A stretch of DNA of 48,964 nucleotides from Pseudonocardia sp. (GCF_025465255.1 NZ_JAODNI010000142.1:1-48964), one strand, 5' to 3'. Positions 15,455 to 25,591 are shown, counted from the stretch's first letter. Numbers and translations: made by a program. The notes: generated by a model from the sequence alone, not told the origin.

Positions 15455-15640
15455 TCACCGGCTGAGATGGGCCCGGCCGCGGGCGGAGAGCCGGAAGCCG
15501 ACCTCCAGGCTCTCCGTCAGCCCCAGCTCCTTGAGCCTGTCGCGGCGCAGCAGCACGGCTGCGGATCCTGCCCGGTCGCGGGCGCGGACGTCGAGCGGGT
15601 CACACCTCGCGATCCGGGCGGTACGCGGTTGCGTCCGCAT
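15455..15640 (-). CDS. Possible small hypothetical protein
   Basis: A 61-residue frame with about 85-90% GC at third codon positions. Its second half (RRDRLKELGLTESLEVGFRLS) would form a helix-turn-strand. I do not recognise it. It reads away from hrcA, and its start lies within 20 bp of the likely hrcA promoter (tagact near 15642), so it could be a divergently transcribed small gene or chance. No clear ribosome-binding site is visible. The rest of the 363-bp gap (15346-15708) holds only a 22-codon plus-strand frame at 15397-15465 and the hrcA leader. Confidence 0.3.
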   Translation of the reverse strand: MRTQPRTARIARCDPLDVRARDRAGSAAVLLRRDRLKELGLTESLEVGFRLSARGRAHLSR

Positions 15641-15708
15641 AGACTGGAGCGCATACCGATGACGTGGGTGACCGTCTGCGGTCCCCGATTTTCGCGAGGA
15701 GGTGCCCG

Positions 15709-16728
15709 GTGAACTCGGACGAACGTCGCTTCGCCGTCCTCCAGGCGATCGTCGCGGACTACGTGTCCACCCAGGAGCCCGTGGGCTCCAGGGCGATCGT
15801 GGAGCGGCACAATCTCGGCGTCTCCAGCGCCACCGTGCGCAACGACATGGCCGCGCTGGAGGAGGACGGGCTCATCGCCCAGCCCCACACCAGCGCCGGC
15901 CGCATCCCGACGGACAAGGGCTACCGGCTCTTCGTCGACCGGCTGGCCTCGGTCAAGCCGCTGTCCGGGCCCGAGCGCAAGGCCGTGCAGTCGTTCCTGG
16001 AGGGCGCGGTCGACCTCGACGACGTGCTGCGCCGCAGCGTCCGGCTGCTGGCCCAGCTCACCCGTCAGGTCGCCGTGGTGCAGTACCCGACGCTCACCCG
16101 CTCCACCGTCCGCCATCTCGAGGTCGTCCAGCTCACGCCCGCGCGGCTGATGCTGGTGCTGATCACCGACAGCGGCCGGGTGGACCAGCGGGTGGTCGAT
16201 CTCGGGCAGGTCGTCGGCGAGGAGGAGGTCGGACGGCTGCGCTCGCTCCTCAACGGAGCGCTGGTCGGGCGGAAGCTCGCGGACGCGTCCGCCGAGGTGG
16301 CGGAGCTGCCGGAGTCCGCGCCGCGCGAGCTGCGGGACGTCGTGGTGACGCTGTCCACGGTCCTGATCGAGACGCTGGTGGAGCACCCCGAGGAGCGGCT
16401 GGTGCTCGGCGGCACGGCCAACCTGACCCGCAACACCGCGGACTTCCCGGGGTCGATGCGGCAGATCCTCGAGGCGCTCGAGGAGCAAGTCGTGGTGCTG
16501 AAACTGCTGGCCTCGGCGAAGGACCCGGGCCTGGTGACGGTACGGATCGGCGAGGAGAACGAGTCCTCGGACCTGCACACCGCCTCGGTCGTGTCGATCG
16601 GCTACGGGCCGGGCACGGTGCTGGGCGGAATGGGCGTTGTCGGGCCCACCCGGATGGACTATCCGGGAACCATCGCGGCGGTGCATGCCGTCGCCCGTTA
16701 CGTGGGTGAGATCCTGACGGGGCGCTGA
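15709..16728 (+). CDS. hrcA: Heat-inducible transcription repressor HrcA
   Basis: 339 residues. The start is GTG 15709 with a GAGGAGGTG site 5-6 nt upstream; a longer frame to 15664 lacks support. The winged-helix N-terminus ([25 protein letters not shown] and [18 protein letters not shown]) and the [16 protein letters not shown] motif are diagnostic. HrcA represses chaperone operons through CIRCE elements, helped by GroEL. I see no CIRCE sequence in front of this gene, so its targets are elsewhere. It is followed by dnaJ after 44 bp, the usual actinobacterial pairing. Confidence 0.96.
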   Translation: MNSDERRFAVLQAIVADYVSTQEPVGSRAIVERHNLGVSSATVRNDMAALEEDGLIAQPHTSAGRIPTDKGYRLFVDRLASVKPLSGPERKAVQSFLEGAVDLDDVLRRSVRLLAQLTRQVAVVQYPTLTRSTVRHLEVVQLTPARLMLVLITDSGRVDQRVVDLGQVVGEEEVGRLRSLLNGALVGRKLADASAEVAELPESAPRELRDVVVTLSTVLIETLVEHPEERLVLGGTANLTRNTADFPGSMRQILEALEEQVVVLKLLASAKDPGLVTVRIGEENESSDLHTASVVSIGYGPGTVLGGMGVVGPTRMDYPGTIAAVHAVARYVGEILTGR

Positions 16729-16772
16729 GCTTCTCCGCGCGGTCGGGATACGAGCTGTCGAGCTGAAGGATC

Positions 16773-17957
16773 ATGGGGAATTCGAGGGTGGCACGCGACT
16801 ACTACGGGATCCTGGGCGTCGAACAGGGCGCGGGTCCCGACGAGATCAAGCGGGCGTACCGCAGGCTCGCCCGGGAGCTCCATCCCGACGTGAATCCGGA
16901 ACCGGGGGCGCAGGAAAAGTTTCGCGAGGTCAGCACCGCCTACGAGGTGCTGACGGACCCGGAGAAGCGGCGCATCGTCGACCTCGGCGGCGACCCGCTG
17001 GACAACGGGCGCGGCGGCGGCGGTGGCGCCGGCGGGGGAGACCCGTTCAGCGCCTTCGGCTTCGGCGACATCATGGACGCCTTCTTCGGCGGCGCCGGGG
17101 GCGGCCGCGGCCGGGGCCCGCGCAGCCGGGTCCAGCCCGGTGCGGACGCGCTGATCCGGATGCAGCTCACCCTCGAGGAATGCGCGACCGGCGTGCAGCG
17201 CGAGCTGACCGTCGACACCGCGGTGCTCTGCTCGGAGTGTTCCGGCTCCGGCTGCGCGCCCGGCACCTCCCCGCAGACGTGCGACATCTGCGACGGCCGC
17301 GGCGAGATCCAGAGCGTGCAGCGCTCGTTCCTCGGCCAGGTCGTCACCTCACGCCCGTGCCCGACGTGCCGCGGCCTCGGCGAGGTCATCCCGGAGCCGT
17401 GCCGGCAGTGCGCCGGGGACGGCCGGGTGCGCTCGCGGCGCAGCGTCGGCGTGCGGATCCCCGCCGGCGTGGCCGACGGGATGCGCGTCCGACTGGCCGG
17501 ACAGGGCGAGGTCGGCGCGGGCGGTGGCCCGGCCGGTGACCTGTACGTCGAGGTCGAGGAGGTGCCGCACGAGGTCTTCCAGCGCGACGGCACGGACCTC
17601 CACGTCACCCTGCCGCTCCCGATGACGGCCGCCGCGCTCGGCGCGACGCTGCCGCTCCCGATGCTCGACGGCGCGCTCGAGGACCTCGACATCGAGCCCG
17701 GCACCCAGGCCGGCGCGATGCGGACGCTGCGCGGCAAGGGCATGCCCCGGCTGCGTTCCACCGGCAGGATCGACGGGTACGGGGACCTCATCGTGCACAT
17801 CGACGTCACGGTGCCCACCAAGCTGGACAAGGAGCAGACCGAGCTGCTGCGCCAGCTGGCGAAGCTCCGCGGCGAGGAGCAGCCGGACCTGGCGGTCGGG
17901 GCGCGCAACGGGCACGGGCTGTTCTCCCGGCTGCGGGACTCCTTCGGCGGTCGCTGA
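16773..17957 (+). CDS. dnaJ: Co-chaperone DnaJ (DnaJ2)
   Basis: 394 residues, type I DnaJ. J domain with HPD ([12 protein letters not shown]), a Gly-rich linker, four CxxCxGxG-type zinc modules ([33 protein letters not shown]), then the substrate-binding barrels. It stimulates DnaK ATPase and delivers unfolded clients. The ATG at 16773 has AAGGA upstream; GTG 16788 ([11 protein letters not shown]) is an equally plausible start with GAGG. In actinobacteria the hrcA-linked copy is the second DnaJ, the first being in the dnaK operon. Confidence 0.96.
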   Translation: MGNSRVARDYYGILGVEQGAGPDEIKRAYRRLARELHPDVNPEPGAQEKFREVSTAYEVLTDPEKRRIVDLGGDPLDNGRGGGGGAGGGDPFSAFGFGDIMDAFFGGAGGGRGRGPRSRVQPGADALIRMQLTLEECATGVQRELTVDTAVLCSECSGSGCAPGTSPQTCDICDGRGEIQSVQRSFLGQVVTSRPCPTCRGLGEVIPEPCRQCAGDGRVRSRRSVGVRIPAGVADGMRVRLAGQGEVGAGGGPAGDLYVEVEEVPHEVFQRDGTDLHVTLPLPMTAAALGATLPLPMLDGALEDLDIEPGTQAGAMRTLRGKGMPRLRSTGRIDGYGDLIVHIDVTVPTKLDKEQTELLRQLAKLRGEEQPDLAVGARNGHGLFSRLRDSFGGR

Positions 17958-17986
17958 GTGGAGCTCGTGGCCCGGACGGCCGGCGC

Positions 17987-18757
17987 ATGAGCACGGCGCC
18001 CCTTTTCCTGGTCGAGGAACTGCCGAAGGTCGGAGCGCACACCCTGACCGGTGCGGAAGGCCGGCACGCGGCCACGGTGAAGCGGATCCGCCCGGGCGAG
18101 ATCGTGCTGCTCGCCGACGGCCGGGGCGGGCTGGCGCGCGCCGCGGCAGGTGAGGCGGGTAAGGACTCCCTGGAGCTCGACGTCCTCGATGCGGTCCGCC
18201 TCGATCCGCCGGCCCCGCGGGTGCTGCTCGCCCAGGCCCTGGTGAAGGGCGACCGCGGCGAGCTCGCGGTCGAGACCGCCACCGAGGCGGGCGTCGACGG
18301 GGTGATTCCGTGGCGGGCCGCGCGCTGTGTCGCGAAGTGGGAGCAGGGCCCGCGCGGGGAGAAGGCGCTCGCGCGCTGGCGCTCGACCGTGCGGGAGGCG
18401 GCGAAGCAGGCCCGGCGCCCCTGGGTGCCCACGGTGTCCGCGCCCGTCTCCACGGCCGAGCTCGCCCGTCGCGTGGGCGAGGTCGAGCGGACGCTCGTCC
18501 TCCACGAGAGCGCGGACGACGTCCTGCGCGCCTCCGACCTGCCTGCGAGCGGGGACGTCCTGCTGGTGGTCGGGCCGGAGGGCGGGATCTCCGACGCCGA
18601 GCTCGACACGCTGGTCGCCGCCGGTGCCCGGACCGTCCGGCTCGGCCCGGACGTTCTGCGCGCGTCCACCGCCGCGGCCGTCGCCCTCGGGGCGATCGGG
18701 GCGCTGACGGACCGCTGGACCGCGCGCCCCGACCCGTTCGCCGAGCCCTCCCGCTAG
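17987..18757 (+). CDS. rsmE: 16S rRNA (uracil1498-N3)-methyltransferase RsmE
   Basis: 256 residues with an N-terminal PUA-like segment (GAEGRHAATVKRIRPGEIVLLADGRG) and a C-terminal SPOUT knot (LLVVGPEGGISDAELDTL and VRLGPDVLRASTAAAVALGAI). These are the RsmE motifs. It methylates U1498 of 16S rRNA in the assembled small subunit. It lies 30 bp after dnaJ and is probably cotranscribed with hrcA-dnaJ, an order conserved in mycobacteria. Confidence 0.95.
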   Translation: MSTAPLFLVEELPKVGAHTLTGAEGRHAATVKRIRPGEIVLLADGRGGLARAAAGEAGKDSLELDVLDAVRLDPPAPRVLLAQALVKGDRGELAVETATEAGVDGVIPWRAARCVAKWEQGPRGEKALARWRSTVREAAKQARRPWVPTVSAPVSTAELARRVGEVERTLVLHESADDVLRASDLPASGDVLLVVGPEGGISDAELDTLVAAGARTVRLGPDVLRASTAAAVALGAIGALTDRWTARPDPFAEPSR

Positions 18758-18854
18758 CCCCCGCGCGACACGCACGGCCGTATCGATTCCGAGTCCGGAA
18801 GGTCCCCGCTCGGCGGCCGGTAGGGACTATCGTCGGGCCGCGCCTGCCATGTGG

Positions 18855-18901
18855 CGGGAGAGGCTCGTGGCCGTTCGCGTCCACGAGGCCGCCGGAGGAG
18901 C
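18855..18901 (+). ncRNA. Structured 5' leader resembling half of a glycine aptamer
   Basis: cgggagag (18855-18862), a 7-bp stem ctcgtgg/ccacgag (18864-18870, 18881-18887), then gccgccggaggagc (18888-18901). This matches the order of the 5' half of gcvT-type glycine riboswitches (GGGAGAG, stem, GCCGAAGGAGC), but the conserved CUCUCAGGC half is not found downstream. It may be a degenerate or different RNA element, or chance. Confidence 0.3.
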
Positions 18902-18919
18902 CCCCCTCGGCCGGTGGCC

Positions 18920-18963
18920 ACCACGTCGCGGTGATTGTCCCCCCAAGTCCGCCGCGACGTGGT
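18920..18963. repeat. 12-bp perfect inverted repeat
   Basis: accacgtcgcgg (18920-18931) is exactly complementary to 18952-18963, with a 20-nt loop containing a C-run. It could be the terminator/anti-terminator part of the leader in front of the hydrolase gene, or a protein-binding site. Confidence 0.6.
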
Positions 18964-18978
18964 CCTCCCCGTTCCCCG

Positions 18979-19019
18979 CGAGTCGCGGTATTTCCGTCAC
19001 CGAGTCGCGGTACATCCGT
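18979..19019. repeat. Two 19-bp direct repeats, 22-bp period
   Basis: cgagtcgcggtatttccgt (18979-18997) and cgagtcgcggtacatccgt (19001-19019) differ at two positions. Spacing of about two helical turns is what tandem operator half-sites show. They lie 98 bp before the hydrolase start. Confidence 0.6.
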
Positions 19020-19116
19020 GCTGCATCCGGACGATCCCACGCGTCTTGCGCTACGAACGTCACGTGTGCTCCTCTCCCGACGCGGCCTGCTCCCCCTCCT
19101 CCGATCGGCCTCGCTC

Positions 19117-19932
19117 ATGACCGCCCGCAGTTCGGACCCGCGGCCCGCCGCCGGCGCCCCCGCGCCCCGTCGGATCGCGTACGGGGACCGGCCGAGCCAG
19201 TTCGCGGAGCTCTCCCTCCCCGCCGGCGACGGCCCGGTGCGCGGCACGGTCGTCGTGGTGCACGGCGGCTTCTGGCGCAGCAGCTACGGCCTCGAGCTCG
19301 GCCGCCCGCTCGCGATCGACCTCGCCGACGCCGGGTACGCGGCCTGGAACGTCGAGTACCGCCGGATCTCCGGTGGCGGCGGTCCCGACGAGGGCGGCTG
19401 GCCCGCGACCTTCGACGACGTCGCCGCGGCCGTCGACCACCTCGCCGACCTGCGCGAACCCCGCCTAGACCCGGCCCGCGTCGTCGGGCTCGGGCACTCC
19501 GCGGGCGGGCACCTCGTCGCGTGGCTCGTCGCCCGCCCGGGCCTGCCCGCCGGTGCGCCCGGTGCCTCCCCGCGGGTCGTGCTGCGCGGGGCGGTCAGCC
19601 AGGCGGGCGTGCTCGACCTGGTCGACGGCGCGGCCCTCGGGGGCGGCGCGGCCACCGACCTCCTCGGCGGCCCGCCCGCCCGGATCCCGGGCCGCTACGC
19701 CCTCGGTTCGCCGGCCGAGCGGCTGCCCGTCGGGGTGCCGGTGATCTGCGTGCACGGGACGGCGGACGGCAATGTGCCGCTGCGCCAGAGCCGCCGGTAC
19801 GTCGAGCGCGCGCAGACCGCGGGGGACCCCGCGGAACTGGTCACGCTCGACGGCGCGGACCACTTCGCCGTCATCGACCCGGCCGCCGACGCCTGGCGCG
19901 TCTGCACCGAGGCCCTCGCCCGCCTGCTGTAG
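19117..19932 (+). CDS. Alpha/beta hydrolase (esterase / kynurenine formamidase-like)
   Basis: 271 residues. VVVVHGGFWRSSYG carries the HGGxW oxyanion motif, GLGHSAGGH the nucleophile (Ser about 128), HGTADGNVPL the acid region and GADHFAVID the catalytic His. This is the cytosolic HGG-type esterase family, in which arylformamidases are the nearest named group; the substrate is not determinable. The ATG at 19117 has no good ribosome-binding site, so the true start could differ by a few codons, but similarity begins at RIAYGDRPSQ about residue 19. Confidence 0.8.
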   Translation: MTARSSDPRPAAGAPAPRRIAYGDRPSQFAELSLPAGDGPVRGTVVVVHGGFWRSSYGLELGRPLAIDLADAGYAAWNVEYRRISGGGGPDEGGWPATFDDVAAAVDHLADLREPRLDPARVVGLGHSAGGHLVAWLVARPGLPAGAPGASPRVVLRGAVSQAGVLDLVDGAALGGGAATDLLGGPPARIPGRYALGSPAERLPVGVPVICVHGTADGNVPLRQSRRYVERAQTAGDPAELVTLDGADHFAVIDPAADAWRVCTEALARLL

Positions 19933-20018
19933 CCCCGGCGTCCGACACGGAAACCGACGACTCGGTGCCGGGAACGCCCCGGGCGCGGGAAACTAGGGGC
20001 CGATCCGGGAGGACAACG

Positions 20019-20552
20019 ATGTTGATATCGGCCAAGGGCTGCCTGCTGCTGCTCGTCGACCTGCAGGAACGGCTGATGCCGGCGATCTCCGGCGGCGAGG
20101 CGGTCGTCGCGAACGCGGTGCGGCTCGCGGAGGGCGCCGGGCTGCTCGGCGTGCCGGTCGCCGCCACCGAGCAGTACCCGGAGGGCCTCGGCCCGACCGT
20201 TCCCGAGCTGGCCGCGTATCCCCAGCTGGTGCTGCCCAAGACGGCGTTCGGGGCGGTCGGCGAGCCCGGGTTCGCGATGCTGCTGCCACCCGGGACGAAG
20301 GAGATCGTCGTCGCCGGGGCGGAGGCGCACGTCTGCGTGCTGCAGACCGTGATCGGGCTGCGCGAGGAGGGGCACCGGGTCGTCGTGGTGGCCGACGCGG
20401 TCGGGTCCCGGGTCCCGGTGAACCGGGACGCGGCGCTGACGCGGGCCCGCGAACACGGCGCCGAGGTCGTCACGACCGAGATGGTGCTGTTCGAATGGAT
20501 GGGCGCCAGCACCCATCCCCAGTTCCGGGACGTGCAGAAACTCATCCGCTGA
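20019..20552 (+). CDS. Isochorismatase-family cysteine hydrolase
   Basis: 177 residues with the triad Asp14 (LLVDLQERL), Lys74 (LPKTAFGA) and Cys106 (EAHVCVLQT), and the usual cis-peptide segment before the Cys. The family hydrolyses nicotinamide, isochorismate or small amides; close YcaC-like members have no settled substrate. The ATG at 20019 is set by GGGAGG five bases upstream. It stands alone between the hydrolase and phoH, same strand, with about 90-bp gaps on both sides. Confidence 0.88.
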   Translation: MLISAKGCLLLLVDLQERLMPAISGGEAVVANAVRLAEGAGLLGVPVAATEQYPEGLGPTVPELAAYPQLVLPKTAFGAVGEPGFAMLLPPGTKEIVVAGAEAHVCVLQTVIGLREEGHRVVVVADAVGSRVPVNRDAALTRAREHGAEVVTTEMVLFEWMGASTHPQFRDVQKLIR

Positions 20553-20581
20553 GCCGCTCGGAGAATGCGCGGCGAAGTGTC

Positions 20582-20597
20582 GGTACCGGCCGGTACC
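20582..20597. promoter_or_regulatory. 16-bp perfect palindrome upstream of phoH
   Basis: ggtaccggccggtacc is exactly self-complementary and lies 47 bp before the phoH start, overlapping the likely promoter (taccat at 20593-20598). It is a candidate operator for a dimeric regulator. Confidence 0.45.
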
Positions 20598-20643
20598 ATT
20601 GATGCCGTCCCCGTCATGAGACCGAGAGCAGGCGACGAAGCAG

Positions 20644-21750
<1,107 letters not shown>

Positions 21751-21779
21751 GCGACCGGCGACCTGACACAGGAAGTGGC

Positions 21780-21811
21780 GTCCTCGCACAGGTCCGGACC
21801 TGTGCGAGGAC
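21780..21811. repeat. 32-nt perfect palindrome between phoH and ybeY
   Basis: The half gtcctcgcacaggtcc (21780-21795) is followed directly by its exact complement. Flanking cacagg (near 21767) and cctgtg (near 21819) can add an outer stem. It could be a cruciform, a dimeric-protein site, or a processing hairpin in the phoH-ybeY transcript. Confidence 0.85.
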
Positions 21812-21935
21812 CGGGAAACCTGTGCCGGGTGGGGGTCGGGACCCCTCCCGCCCCGCGGCGACTACCCTCGCACCGGTGAGTGCCGGGGGCCCCGGCACCC
21901 GAAGCAGAGGTAGCCGTGATCCCCGAGGTTGGTCA

Positions 21936-22487
21936 GTGAGCATCGAGATCGTCAACGAGTCCGGCATCGCCGTGGACGAGTCGCTGATCGTCTCCGTCGC
22001 CCGGTACGCGCTCGACGTCATGCAGGTCAGCCCGGCCGTCGAGCTCGCGATCACCGCGGTGACCCTGGAGACGATGTCCGAGCTGCACGAGCGGTGGATG
22101 GACGAGCCCGGGCCCACGGACGTCATGGCGTTCCCGATGGACGAGTTCGCGGAGGACACGCGCCGCCCGGACGCGCCGGACATCGGCCCCGCGCTGCTCG
22201 GGGACGTCGTGCTCTGTCCGGCGTTCGCGAAGGACCAGGCCAAGCTGGCCGGGCACACGCTGGACGACGAGCTGCACCTGCTCACCGTGCACGGCGTCCT
22301 GCACCTGCTCGGCTACGACCACCACGAGCCGGACGAGGAGCGCGAGATGTTCGCGCTGCAGAACAAGCTCCTCGCGGACTGGCGGACGGACCGCGCGCGC
22401 ACCGCCGCCCGGGAGGCGCAGCGCCGCAACGACTCCCGGCTGCTCGGCACGGTCGGCCTCGAGGACGACCGCCCCGCGACCCCATGA
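21936..22487 (+). CDS. ybeY: Endoribonuclease YbeY
   Basis: 183 residues from GTG 21936. The zinc motif HGVLHLLGYDH gives His119, His123 and His129, and the family strand TDVMAFPMDE is present. YbeY matures rRNA 3' ends and takes part in ribosome quality control. The upstream extension of the frame (to 21822) is not family-like. It is followed by the CNNM/CBS gene after 37 bp. Confidence 0.96.
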   Translation: MSIEIVNESGIAVDESLIVSVARYALDVMQVSPAVELAITAVTLETMSELHERWMDEPGPTDVMAFPMDEFAEDTRRPDAPDIGPALLGDVVLCPAFAKDQAKLAGHTLDDELHLLTVHGVLHLLGYDHHEPDEEREMFALQNKLLADWRTDRARTAAREAQRRNDSRLLGTVGLEDDRPATP

Positions 22488-22524
22488 GCGACGCCCCGAG
22501 TACCGGCGACCGGGACCCCGCCCG

Positions 22525-23946
22525 ATGAACGCCGTCGGCTTCCTGGTCATCGCCATCGTCCTGGTTCCGCTGGCCGGGCTGTTCGCCGCCGCCGACGCCG
22601 CGCTGACCTTCGTCTCCCGGGCCCGGGTCGACGCACTGGTCCGCAGCGGCAAGGCGGGCGCCCGCGCCCTGTCGAAGGTCGTCGCGGACCGGCCCCGGCA
22701 CGTCAACCTGCTGCTCCTGCTCCGGCTGATGGCCGAGACCGCGGCCACCGTGCTGCTCGCCGTCGCCCTCGCCAGCTGGATCACGCCGCCCGGCCTGGGC
22801 GTCCTGCTCGCCGCAGTGATCATGGTCGTGGTCAGCTACGTGCTGATCGGCGTCGGCCCGCGCACCGTCGGCCGCCAGCATCCCTACGCCGTCGGGCTGG
22901 TCGTCGCGGTCCCGGTGCGGATGCTCGCGACGGTCCTGTCGCCGCTGGCGTCGCTGCTGATCCTGGTCGGCAACGCGATCACCCCCGGCCCCGGGTTCCG
23001 CGAGGGTCCGTTCTCGTCCGAGGTCGAGCTGCGCGAGCTCGTGGACATGGCCAGCACCCGCGGCGTCGTCGACGAGGACGAGCGCCAGATGATCCACTCG
23101 GTCTTCGAGCTGGGGGACACGATCGTCCGGGACGTCATGGTGCCGCGGCCGGACCTGGTCTGGGCCGAACGGGACATCCCGGTCGAGAAGGTCGTCCGGC
23201 TGGCGCTGAAGAGCGGGTACTCACGCATCCCGGTGCTCGGCGAGGGCATCGACGACATCATCGGCGTCGCGTACCTCAAGGACCTCGTCCGGGCGAGCTA
23301 CGAGCGGCCGGACGCCCCGCTCCCGGAGGTCGTGCGGCCCGCCTTCTTCGTGCCGGACTCCAAGCGGATCGACGAGCTGCTCCGCGAGATGCAGCGCACG
23401 CGCATCCACATGGCGATCGTCGTCGACGAGTACGGCGGCACCGCCGGCGTCGTGACCATCGAGGACATCCTCGAGGAGATCGTCGGCGAGATCACCGACG
23501 AGTACGACCGCGACGAGGTGCCGGACGTCGAGCACCTGGACGGACGGACGCTGCGGCTCGCCGCCCGGCTGCCGGTGGAGGACCTCGAGGAGCTCTTCCA
23601 GGACGAGTTCGCCGGCACCGACCGGGAGGCGGCACTCGCCGAGGCGCTCGAGGACGCGGACGTCGACACCGTCGGTGGGCTGCTGGCCCAGCGGCTCGGC
23701 CGGGTCCCGCTCCCCGGGGCGGAGACCGAGGTGGAGGGCCTGCTGCACCTGCGCGGCGAGGGCGGCAAGGACGCGCGGGGCCGGATCCGCATCACGACGG
23801 TGCTGGTCACGCCCCTGGATCCGCCGGACGAGAACGACGAGGACGAGGACGAGGACCGGTCCGAGAACGACCGGACCGACGACGAGGACGGAGGGGCCCG
23901 GACCACCGAGGCCCTGCAGCGGGAGGAATCAGATGTCCGGCAGTGA
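22525..23946 (+). CDS. CNNM/CBS-domain membrane protein (CorC/HlyC type)
   Basis: 473 residues. Three or four N-terminal hydrophobic segments (residues 5-150) form the CNNM transmembrane domain, followed by a CBS pair ([73 protein letters not shown]) and a CorC_HlyC domain. The tail is an acidic, Asp/Glu-rich stretch of about 40 residues. Members act as Mg2+/Co2+ exporters or sensors. The next gene starts inside its end with a 14-nt overlap. Confidence 0.93.
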   Translation: MNAVGFLVIAIVLVPLAGLFAAADAALTFVSRARVDALVRSGKAGARALSKVVADRPRHVNLLLLLRLMAETAATVLLAVALASWITPPGLGVLLAAVIMVVVSYVLIGVGPRTVGRQHPYAVGLVVAVPVRMLATVLSPLASLLILVGNAITPGPGFREGPFSSEVELRELVDMASTRGVVDEDERQMIHSVFELGDTIVRDVMVPRPDLVWAERDIPVEKVVRLALKSGYSRIPVLGEGIDDIIGVAYLKDLVRASYERPDAPLPEVVRPAFFVPDSKRIDELLREMQRTRIHMAIVVDEYGGTAGVVTIEDILEEIVGEITDEYDRDEVPDVEHLDGRTLRLAARLPVEDLEELFQDEFAGTDREAALAEALEDADVDTVGGLLAQRLGRVPLPGAETEVEGLLHLRGEGGKDARGRIRITTVLVTPLDPPDENDEDEDEDRSENDRTDDEDGGARTTEALQREESDVRQ

Positions 23947-24295
23947 GGGCGCCACACTCGACCCCGAGGACGCCAAGATCGTGACGCTCGCGCGGTCGTC
24001 GCGGGCACGCACCGGGGCCGCCGAGGGCGCCGCGGTGCGGGACACGGACGGCCGCACGTACGCCGCCGCGTCCGTCGACCTGCCGTCCTTGCGGCTCACG
24101 GCGCTGCAGGCGGCCGTCGCCGCCGCGGTGTCCAGTGGTGCCCCGGGCCTGGAGGCCGCCGCCGTCGTCACCGGGTCCGGAGCCGCGGACGACGCGTCCG
24201 TCGCCGCCGTCCGGGACCTCTCCCCGTCCGCCCTCGTGATCGTCGCCGACCCGGCGGGCACCGTCCTCACGACGCTCGAAGGAGCCTCCGCATGA
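23933..24295 (+). CDS. Cytidine-deaminase-like protein lacking zinc ligands
   Basis: 120 residues starting at an ATG with GGGAGGA upstream, overlapping the CBS gene by 14 nt. Length and strand pattern ([39 protein letters not shown]) follow homotetrameric cytidine deaminases, but the (H/C)AE and PCxxC zinc signatures are absent: the HAE position reads LTALQAA. So deamination is unlikely. A similar degenerate protein sits just before era in mycobacteria. It may be a structural relative with a binding role. Its stop overlaps the next start (ATGA). Confidence 0.72.
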   Translation: MSGSEGATLDPEDAKIVTLARSSRARTGAAEGAAVRDTDGRTYAAASVDLPSLRLTALQAAVAAAVSSGAPGLEAAAVVTGSGAADDASVAAVRDLSPSALVIVADPAGTVLTTLEGASA

Positions 24296-25515
24296 GCACC
24301 ACCCCCAAGTACGACGTCGTCGTGGTCGGTGGTGGCATCGTCGGCCTGGCCACCGCGCACGCGGTCGTCCGCACCGGGCGCAGCGTCGCCGTCGTCGAGC
24401 GCGAGCCGCAGCTGGCGAACCACCAGACCGGCAACAACTCCAACGTGATCCACTCCGGGCTCTACTACGCGCCGGGCGGGCTGAAGGCGCGCCTCGCCGT
24501 CGCGGGCTGCGCGGAGACCGTCGCGTTCTGCCGCGAGCACGACCTGCCGCACGACGTCTGCGGCAAGCTCGTCGTCGCCACCCACGACGACGAGCTCCCG
24601 CGCATGGCGGAGCTGGAGCGCCGCGGCCGGGCCAACGGCGTGGAGACCCGCCGCCTCGACGCCGAGGGCATGCGCGACCACGAGCCGGGCGTCCGCGGCA
24701 TCGCGGCGTTGTGGGTGCCGTCGACCGGTATCTGCGACTACCGCGCGGTGGCCGAGAAGCTGGGCGAGCTGATCGTCAAGGAGGGCGGTGAGGTCCACCT
24801 CGGCCGCGCGGTGACCCGCATCGTCCGCCGGCCGGACGACGTCGTGGTCCGCACGGACGGCGGGGACCTCCTCGGCACCCAGGTGGTCGTCTGCGGCGGG
24901 CTGCGCTGCGACGAGCTGGCCAAGGCCTCGGGCGCGGACCCGGGCGTCCGGATCATCCCGTTCCGCGGCGAGTACTCGGGCTTCACCGAGGAGGCGGCCC
25001 AGCTGGTCAAGGGCCTGATCTACCCGGTCCCGGACCCCGCGTTCCCGTTCCTCGGGGTGCACGTCACCCGCGGCATCGACGGGCACGTGCACGCCGGCCC
25101 GAACGCCGTCCTCGCGCTGGCCCGGGAGGGCTACTCCTGGGGGACGATCAAGCCCAAGGAGCTGCTCGGGTCCCTCGTCTACCCGGGCATGCTCAGGATC
25201 GTGAAGCAGCACTGGCGCTACGGGCTGGGCGAGGTGCACCGCTCGCTGTCGAAGAAGGCCATGGTCAAGCAGATCCAGCGGATGCTGCCGGACGTCCGGG
25301 CCGAGCACCTCGTGCCCGCGGGCGCCGGGGTCCGGGCCCAGGCGGTGAAGGCGGACGGCACGCTCGTCGACGACTTCCTGTTCGTGGACCAGGGGACGGG
25401 CCGCGGCTCGGTTCTGCACGTGCTCAATGCGCCGTCGCCCGCCGCCACCGCCGCCCTGCCGATCGGCCGGGAGATCCTGCACCGGCTCACGGGCGAGACG
25501 CTGGGTGCGCTGTGA
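24292..25515 (+). CDS. lhgO: L-2-hydroxyglutarate oxidase (LhgO-like FAD enzyme)
   Basis: 407 residues. The FAD motif VVVGGGIVGLATAHAV is at the N-terminus, followed by NHQTGNNSNVIHSGLYYAPGGLKA, the diagnostic segment of L-2-hydroxyglutarate dehydrogenases/oxidases, and RPYRGEYS-like FRGEYSGF later. It oxidises L-2-hydroxyglutarate to 2-oxoglutarate as metabolite repair. The ATGA overlap with the deaminase-like gene puts it in the phoH-ybeY-CBS operon. Its insertion between that gene and era is not part of the mycobacterial order I recall. Confidence 0.9.
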   Translation: MSTTPKYDVVVVGGGIVGLATAHAVVRTGRSVAVVEREPQLANHQTGNNSNVIHSGLYYAPGGLKARLAVAGCAETVAFCREHDLPHDVCGKLVVATHDDELPRMAELERRGRANGVETRRLDAEGMRDHEPGVRGIAALWVPSTGICDYRAVAEKLGELIVKEGGEVHLGRAVTRIVRRPDDVVVRTDGGDLLGTQVVVCGGLRCDELAKASGADPGVRIIPFRGEYSGFTEEAAQLVKGLIYPVPDPAFPFLGVHVTRGIDGHVHAGPNAVLALAREGYSWGTIKPKELLGSLVYPGMLRIVKQHWRYGLGEVHRSLSKKAMVKQIQRMLPDVRAEHLVPAGAGVRAQAVKADGTLVDDFLFVDQGTGRGSVLHVLNAPSPAATAALPIGREILHRLTGETLGAL

Positions 25516-25531
25516 TCCGCGCTGACGGGCC

Positions 25532-25573
25532 TGTGCGCGAAAACTGTTGCCAGGGCGTCGATTTCCGCGCACA
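25532..25573. repeat. Hairpin of family B in front of era
   Basis: tgtgcgcg (25532-25539) pairs with cgcgcaca (25566-25573), extended by aaa/ttt. The segment up to the following ggaggtgc is closely similar to 45974-46028 in front of the methyltransferase gene. Confidence 0.7.
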
Positions 25574-25591
25574 AGCACCGGAGGTGCACTC

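Larger units (their letters stand above)
18758..19116. other. Intergenic region with structured leader and repeats
   Basis: No convincing gene. A -10-like tatcgt (18828-18833) could start a plus-strand transcript. The RNA would contain a GGGAGAG-hairpin-GCCGCCGGAGGAGC segment, a 12-bp inverted repeat and a pair of direct repeats, each listed separately. Open frames on both strands here have mixed third-position bases unlike the surrounding genes. Confidence 0.6.

Noticed and set aside
15397..15465. 22-codon plus-strand frame MSQLPALGWESSWTKLDALVTG upstream of hrcA
   Set aside because: Too short, with no clear ribosome-binding site or known leader motif; noted only inside the intergenic description.
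15640..15708. CIRCE element expected near hrcA
   Set aside because: I looked for TTAGCACTC/GAGTGCTAA-like arms in the hrcA leader and found none.
18827..19063. Minus-strand frame with GAGAGGAG upstream (VTFVAQDAWDRPDAARMY...)
   Set aside because: Many codons end in A or T, unlike real genes here, and it lies over the repeats and structured leader; it is not supported as a gene.
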